NCBI GenBank assembly: GCA_017470945.1
Contig: JAFUXH010000071.1
Span: forward strand, 1-64,000
Reading direction: 5' to 3'
From: Clostridia bacterium
Lineage (GTDB): Bacteria > Bacillota > Clostridia > Christensenellales > Aristaeellaceae
DNA: 64,000 nt
Part shown: one piece after another, positions 58,928 through 64,000 of the stretch
How the letters are laid out: every line of letters begins with the position of its first letter
Numbering within the stretch: the stretch's first letter is position 1
The notes under the pieces: generated by a model
Told to the model about the DNA's origin: nothing
The model's database searches: none
Seen by the model: only the letters and a program-made list of their open reading frames with translations
Program-made: the position numbers and the translations under genes

Positions 58928-61316
58928 TCGTTTCCTTGAATGACGCGTGGGTCATGCGGGACGGGGAGAAAAGCTATCCCTGCGCCGTTCCCTGCTCGGC
59001 CTACCACACCCTGCTGCAGGCGGGGGCGATTCCCGATCCTTACTGGGGAGAGAACGAATGCATTTCCACGGCGGTCAGCGATCGGGATTTTTCGTTTGAA
59101 AAGCGCTTCGACCTGCCAAATCACCTGCTTTCCGCCGATCGGGTGATATTGACCCTGGAAGGCGTGGACACCCTGGCGGACGTATACCTGAACGGCTGCC
59201 TGCTGGGCAAAACCGACAATACGCCCGGGCGGCGGGAAACGTGCTGCGCCTTGATATCCACTCCCCCAGCCGGTATGTGACGGAGCTATATCAGAAGCGC
59301 CCGCTGTGGGGCGTCGATTCCACCATGGCGGGGTACCCCTACCTGCGGAAGGCCCACTGCATGTTCGGCTGGGATTGGGGCCCCGTGCTGCCCGATCTGG
59401 GCATTTGGCGGGATGTTACGATCCGGGGCTGCGTTGGCGGCCGGATCCGGGACGTATATTACACCCAGCGCCATCAGCAAGGCGCCGTCACGCTGACGTG
59501 CCAGGCCCATATCGACGCCTGGGCGGAGGGCTGTGATGCCGTTTGCACCGTGACCGCGCCGGACGGCAGAACATTCACCGCGCCGATCCAGGCGGGGAAG
59601 GCGATCATTCAGATCGATACACCCCAGCTTTGGTGGGTGCGCAATCTGGGGGATCAGCCCCTGTACCGCTGCCGGGTGGAATTGCGGCAAAACGGAAAAA
59701 CCGTCGATCATCACGAGCGGCGCATCGGGCTGCGCACCCTGACCATTTCCCAGGCGGAGGATGAATGGGGCAAGGAATTCTGCTTCATCAATAACGGGGT
59801 CAAGGTGTTCGCCATGGGGGCCAATTATATCCCGGAGGATCAGCTGCTGCCCCGCTGCACGAATGCGCGCACCCGGCGGCTGCTGGAGGACTGCAAGGCA
59901 GCCAACTACAACTTCATTCGCGTATGGGGCGGCGGCGTTTATCCCGGCACGGATTTTTATGATTGGTGCGACGAGAACGGCTTCATCGTCTGGCAGGATT
60001 TCATGTTCGCCTGCTCGGCCTATCTGCTGACGCCGGCATTTGAAGCCACCGTGCGGCAGGAAATCATCGATAACGTGATCCGCCTGCGCAATCACCCTTC
60101 CCTGGGCCTGTGGTGCGGCAACAACGAAATCGAATCCGCCTGGGAGGGCTGGGGCCTGCCGGAGGATCCCCAGGCCAAGGCCGATTATCTGGCGCTGTTT
60201 GAGGGCATCATTCCCGATCTGCTTTCCCAGTACGATCCGGACACCTTCTACTGGCCCTCCTCTCCCTCCTCCGGCGGCGGCATCCGGGATACCTCCTCCA
60301 ATCAGGCGGGGGATATGCACTATTGGGCTGTGTGGCACAATTTCAAGCCCATCGAGGCGTTTCGGCAGTATTATTACCGCTTCTGCTCCGAATACGGCTT
60401 TGAAAGCCTGCCGAACGTTAAAACCATCCGCGCCTTCGCGGAGGAAAAGGACCTTGATCTGTGCAGCAACGTGATGGAGGCCCATCAAAAATGCACCCAG
60501 GGCAATGAAAAGGTGATGTTTTACCTGGCCCAGATGGTCAATTATCCCTACGATTTTGAGCGGCTGATCTACTGCTCCCAGTTGGTGCAGGCCGACTGCA
60601 TCCGTTCCAACGTGGAGCATATGCGCCGGGCCCGGGGCCGCTGCATGGGCAGCGCCTATTGGCAGGTCAACGATTCCAACCCCGTCATTTCCTGGAGCAG
60701 CATCGATTATTTTGGCCGCTGGAAGGGGCTGCATTACGCCGCCCGGCGGTTCTACGCCCCCCTCCTTTTGTCCTGCGATGATACCGACCCCCTGCGCCCC
60801 GTGCTGCACGTGACCAACGATACGCCCACGGCGCAGGACGTCAAAATCGTGTGCCGCCTGCGGGATCATCGGGCGACCATCCTGCGGGAATGGCGAATCG
60901 ACGCGCGCAGCGCCGCCTTATCCTCCCAGCCCTGCCTGGCGCTGGACGTCGAGCAGCAAATCAGCACGGCGCGGGAAAAGCGCACCCGGTATCTGGAATA
61001 CGCCCTGCTTCAGGGCGGTACCGCCGTCAGCGCCGGAACCACCCTGTTCGTGCGGCCCAAAGCGTTCGAATTCCTGCCCGTGCGCATCGACGCGGAGATG
61101 ACGGAATCGGACGATGCGTTTTCCCTCACCCTGCGGGCCGACGGCTTTGCCAAGAGCGTTTGCCTGTCCCTGCGGGCGGTGGATTGCGTGTTCAGCGACA
61201 ATTGGTTCGATCTGCACGGCGACCAGAAGGTCACGGTGTATACCAAGAAAGAAGGCCCGCTTGCCGCCTGGTCGGCGGATACGTTCCGGGAGCAATTGGA
61301 AATCAAGCATTATTGA
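58924..61316 (+). pseudogene. GH2 beta-mannosidase broken by a small deletion
   Basis: Two frames together make one GH2 enzyme of about 800 residues. 58924-59280 encodes the sugar-binding domain up to LEGVDTLADVYLNGCLLGKTDN; the rest resumes in another frame near 59232 with NVLRLDIHSPSRYV and runs to 61316. Compared with related enzymes, the stretch after KTDN (pattern MHRxxxxDVxxLLxxGxN) is missing, so roughly 40 bases, not a multiple of three, have been lost. The remainder is well preserved: WGPVLPDLGIWRDV, acid/base Glu in WCGNNEIESAWEGW and nucleophile Glu in FCSEYGFESLPN. An assembly error is possible. The product would release mannose from manno-oligosaccharides in the cytoplasm. Confidence 0.85.
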
Positions 61317-61400
61317 CAAACCGAAAGGGCCGGGAAAATGCCCTTTGGCATATGTTACGGCTGTTATTGAACGCATTTCAAAATCGCAAAAAATAACAAA

Positions 61401-61535
61401 CGCTGTCATCCCGACCGAAAGGAAGCCAGAGGCGAAATGGCGTGGAGGGATCTGACTCAGCTGATCAACCCAGCTTTCAGATCCCTCCGATCCCGCTTTT
61501 TCTCTGGTTCCGCTTCATTTGGGATGGCATAAGCG
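61401..61535. repeat. 135-base imperfect palindrome, MITE- or REP-like
   Basis: The left arm from CGCTGTCATCCCGACCGAAA to GGAGGGATCTGA (to 61454) is matched by an inverted right arm from TCAGATCCCTCC (61478) to GGGATGGCATAAGCG (61535); the inner 12-base GGAGGGATCTGA/TCAGATCCCTCC match is perfect. The central loop CTCAGCTGATCAACCCAGCTT has its own small stem. T-rich sequence follows, so it may also stop transcription between the convergent mannosidase and HAD genes. No gene is seen in 61317-61572. Confidence 0.75.
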
Positions 61536-61572
61536 TTTTTATTTTTTCGTTCTTATTCCCTTGAGGGCTATT

Positions 61573-62394
61573 TTATCGCCGATACGCCGCGCAAATTTCC
61601 TTCACGCTTTGGAACACGTAGGTGGGCTGGATGGCGCTGCGCTGGATATCCTGCAGCGTCACCTCCCCCGACAGCACGCAGATGGTGGTCACCCCGGCGT
61701 TGACGCCGCTGGCGATATCGGTATAGATCCTATCCCCCACCACCACGGTGTCGTCGGGGCTGTAACCGAATTTTTCCATCACGATATTCACCATGGTGGG
61801 CTCCGGCTTGCCGATAAAAATGGGCTCCTTGCCGGTGGCGTTTTTGATCATGATGCTGACCGAGCCGCAATCCGGCACATACCCAAAGGATACCGGGCAC
61901 ACCAGGTCGGGGTTGGTGGCGATGTACTGGACCTCCTGGGTGGTCAGGATCTCGCAGGTGTTGCGCAGCTTCTGGGAGGTCAGCTCGGTGTCAAAGCCCG
62001 TCAGCACCACGTCTACGGGCTCCACGCGCTCCGTCACGTCGATGCCCGCGTTTTGCAATTCCTCGATCAGGCTCCGCGTTCCCTGGCAATATACCTTCTT
62101 CCCCGGGGCGTGCTTGCGCAAATACAGGATGGTGGCCTGGGCGGAGGTGAAAAAATCCTCCAATCCGGCGGGAATGTCCATAGCCGTCACCTTTTTCACA
62201 TAATCCACCGCGGATTTGGAGGAATTGTTGGTGATGAACACGTACCGCCCGCCCTGCGCCCGCACGGCGCGCAAAAAATCCAACGTGCCGTCAAACAGTC
62301 GGTCCTCCTGATAAATGGTGCCATCCATATCCAACAGCCACAGCTTTTTCCCGTTGATATCGGCGGGGCGGCCGTAATAATCCACTCGTTCCAT
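61573..62394 (-). CDS. HAD-IIA phosphatase, NagD/AraL type
   Basis: A 273-residue phosphatase. Motif I KLWLLDMDGTIYQED (nucleophile Asp), motif II VFITNNSSKSAVDYV, C2-type cap (residues about 90-190), Lys region PIFIGKPEPTMVNIV and motif IV VVGDRIYTDIASGVNAG. NagD-like enzymes remove phosphate from sugar phosphates and nucleotides. The ATG at 62394, eight bases after AAAGGA, is preferred over one at 62403. Confidence 0.93.
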   Translation of the reverse strand: MERVDYYGRPADINGKKLWLLDMDGTIYQEDRLFDGTLDFLRAVRAQGGRYVFITNNSSKSAVDYVKKVTAMDIPAGLEDFFTSAQATILYLRKHAPGKKVYCQGTRSLIEELQNAGIDVTERVEPVDVVLTGFDTELTSQKLRNTCEILTTQEVQYIATNPDLVCPVSFGYVPDCGSVSIMIKNATGKEPIFIGKPEPTMVNIVMEKFGYSPDDTVVVGDRIYTDIASGVNAGVTTICVLSGEVTLQDIQRSAIQPTYVFQSVKEICAAYRR

Positions 62395-62480
62395 GGCGCG
62401 CATCCTTTCGTACGGTGTGATCCGTTTTGATTGTAGTGCATCCGCGCCAAAAGATCAAGGGGCTCATGCCGCAAAGACGC

Positions 62481-62509
62481 AAAAAATCGCACCGGGAATA
62501 ACCCGGTGC
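62481..62509 (-). terminator. Terminator of the sugar transferase gene
   Basis: GCACCGGG (62489-62496) pairs with CCCGGTGC (62502-62509); six T residues follow on the minus strand. Confidence 0.88.
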
Positions 62510-62533
62510 GTCTGAGAGAGCAGTGTCAGACCT

Positions 62534-63982
62534 TTACATCGCGCCCTTATGGGCAAACACGGCGCCCACCGTTTTGATCAGGATCTTCAGGTCCAGGCCG
62601 ATGGACCACTTCGAAATATACTCCGTATCCAGCCGAACCACCTCTTCAAAATCGGTGATCTCGCTCCGGCCGGATACCTGCCACATGCCGGTGATACCGG
62701 GCTTGCAGGCCAGGCGGGCGCGGTGATGGAATTCATATTTTTCCCATTCGTCCACCGTGGGGGGGCGGGTGCCCACCAGGCTCATTTCCCCCTTCAGCAC
62801 GTTCCAGAACTGGGGGAACTCATCCAGGCTTGTCCGCCGGATGAATTCGCCGATGCCGGTTTTCTTGGTGCCGTCGGGCAGGATCTCGTTGCCAATGATC
62901 CGGGGGTCGAATTCCAGCTTGAACATCATGCCGTCCTTCACCCGGTTCTGCTCCATCAGTTCCTTTTTCCGGGCGTCGGCATCCATATACATGGAACGGA
63001 TCTTGATGATCTTGAACCGCCGGCCGTTCTGGCCGATGCGCTCCTGCCGGTACAGGATCGGCCCCGGGGAGGCCTTCTTGATCCTGGGGCCCACAAAGGC
63101 GATGATCAGCAGCGCCGCCAGGCTGCCCGCCAGGCCGCCCACGATGTCGATGGCACGCTTGAGGAACAATTGCAGGGGCGTGGCGTAGTTGACCGATGTG
63201 GTCAGCACGGTGGTATTGCCAATCTTTTCGGCGAATTGCTTCAAGTCATCCCCGGTCATGCTGGGCACGTGATAATGCACCGTGACGGCCATCTGCTTGC
63301 AGGCGTCCATCAAATCCCGGATCTGCCTTTCATGGGTGACGCTGGAAATGTAAATGCCGTCGATCCACTCCCGGCAGATGTAAGCGGCGGCTTCCTCCAT
63401 GGAGCACACCACCGGCACGCCCAGGATCTCTTTTTTGTCGCCGGCATCCGCCAGCACCACGCCCACCACCTGGTAGGTGTCGGTGGGGTAATGCGTCAGC
63501 CGCTCCATGATCGATTCGGCGGTATCGTTATCCAGCACCGCCAGCAGCTTTTGCTTGTGGCTTTCGATGCCGCCGTGCTTAAGCAGCCTTCTTTTCAGCA
63601 GCAGCCTGCCGATATACCCCAGCACCAGGTGGAAGCCCAGCGTCAGCATCACGATCGTCCGGGAATAATCGTTCACCCGGTGAATGCTGAACAGCCAGAA
63701 CAGAATGATGAAAAACACAAACAGGCATTGCTTCAGCGTTTGCACGCCTTCCAAATACAGCCCGCGTTTCAGCACGTTGTGCATCGTGTTGAACAGCACC
63801 GCCACCAGGAAATCGCACAGCACCAGCAGAATGGCCATGGTACGATAAGTGGCGTGGGGATACGGCAATCCGTCCCCCATCCGGATCGCATAGGCCAGCA
63901 CAAACGCAATTTGAAGGCAAACTTCGTCCAGGAAAATGAAATCAAAATGTTTCATCCAGCCCTGAGCCGTTCGCTTATACAC
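62534..63982 (-). CDS. Polyprenyl-phosphate sugar-1-phosphate transferase
   Basis: A 482-residue initiator of exopolysaccharide or capsule synthesis, transferring a hexose 1-phosphate to undecaprenyl phosphate. Four N-terminal membrane segments and a CoA-binding-like middle part (LKRRLLKHGGIESHKQKLLAVLDNDTAESI) are followed by a fifth segment (KRAIDIVGGLAGSLAALLIIAFVG) and the catalytic bac_transf domain: GPILYRQERIGQNGRRFKIIKIRSM, RRTSLDEFPQFWNVLKGEMSLVGTRPP and PGITGMWQVSGRSEITDFEEVVRLDTEYI. The GTG start has GATGGAGG upstream at the window edge, so the gene is complete. Sugar specificity (glucose or galactose type) is unknown. Confidence 0.94.
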   Translation of the reverse strand: MYKRTAQGWMKHFDFIFLDEVCLQIAFVLAYAIRMGDGLPYPHATYRTMAILLVLCDFLVAVLFNTMHNVLKRGLYLEGVQTLKQCLFVFFIILFWLFSIHRVNDYSRTIVMLTLGFHLVLGYIGRLLLKRRLLKHGGIESHKQKLLAVLDNDTAESIMERLTHYPTDTYQVVGVVLADAGDKKEILGVPVVCSMEEAAAYICREWIDGIYISSVTHERQIRDLMDACKQMAVTVHYHVPSMTGDDLKQFAEKIGNTTVLTTSVNYATPLQLFLKRAIDIVGGLAGSLAALLIIAFVGPRIKKASPGPILYRQERIGQNGRRFKIIKIRSMYMDADARKKELMEQNRVKDGMMFKLEFDPRIIGNEILPDGTKKTGIGEFIRRTSLDEFPQFWNVLKGEMSLVGTRPPTVDEWEKYEFHHRARLACKPGITGMWQVSGRSEITDFEEVVRLDTEYISKWSIGLDLKILIKTVGAVFAHKGAM

Positions 63983-64000
63983 AGTATTTCAACCTCCATC

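Overview
The window looks like a chromosome segment of an uncultured, GC-rich gut-type member of the Clostridia (Bacillota). The supporting signs are the gene order murB-whiA followed by an HPr/Crh-like gene, the block cyclophilin-zapA-U32 peptidase-mutS2, strong AGGAGG ribosome sites, YesM/YesN-type sugar sensors and sugar ABC transporters. Genus cannot be told from the sequence.

Layout. 1-0.4 kb: tail of a serine recombinase, then about 490 bases of hairpins. 0.9-13.4 kb: minus-strand housekeeping and accessory genes: a secreted caspase-like protein, a CDF metal exporter, murB-whiA with an unusual Crh-like/nucleotidyltransferase fusion, and a tightly overlapping eight-gene operon ending in manA. 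13.5-23.3 kb: plus-strand genes from a divergent promoter: cyclophilin, zapA, U32 peptidase, mutS2, a two-component system, ispE and a GH5 glycosidase. 23.6-25.3 kb: two tRNA-Ser genes followed by an integrase/excisionase pair.

25.4-47.5 kb is a sugar-use island scarred by recombination. It starts with the stump of an alpha-L-rhamnosidase, then a pentose/hexose phosphate operon (rpiB, epimerase, a LacI-type sensor without its DNA-binding domain), a minus-strand four-gene sugar ABC operon with esterases and a beta-phosphoglucomutase, an AraC regulator, and then a complete three-component sugar sensor (YesN, YesM and a binding lipoprotein) in front of a galactose-type mglBAC transporter. Remnants of a GH3 enzyme, TnpV, a second integrase related to the first, and a truncated solute-binding protein mark the scars.

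47.6-56.9 kb is a clearly bounded 9.3-kb integrative element in the 3' half of a tRNA-Thr gene, flanked by a 45-bp direct repeat. It carries a tyrosine integrase, excisionase-like proteins, a RepA-like ATPase beside a cluster of TTGTTCAC repeats that looks like an iteron origin, a stand-alone FtsK-type DNA translocase, a TerS-like HTH protein, several overlapping small genes, a palindromic operator region and a candidate small RNA antisense to the translocase leader. No relaxase or type IV secretion gene is visible. It resembles in content the actinomycete elements that move double-stranded DNA with one FtsK-like protein, or a satellite element, and is the best candidate here for something undescribed.

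57.0-64.0 kb returns to chromosomal genes: an exported protein of unknown function, a phosphatase, a GH2 beta-mannosidase broken by a small deletion, a long palindromic repeat, a NagD-type HAD phosphatase and an exopolysaccharide-initiating sugar transferase.

All calls come from reading the sequence and recalled family knowledge; no database search or alignment program was run.
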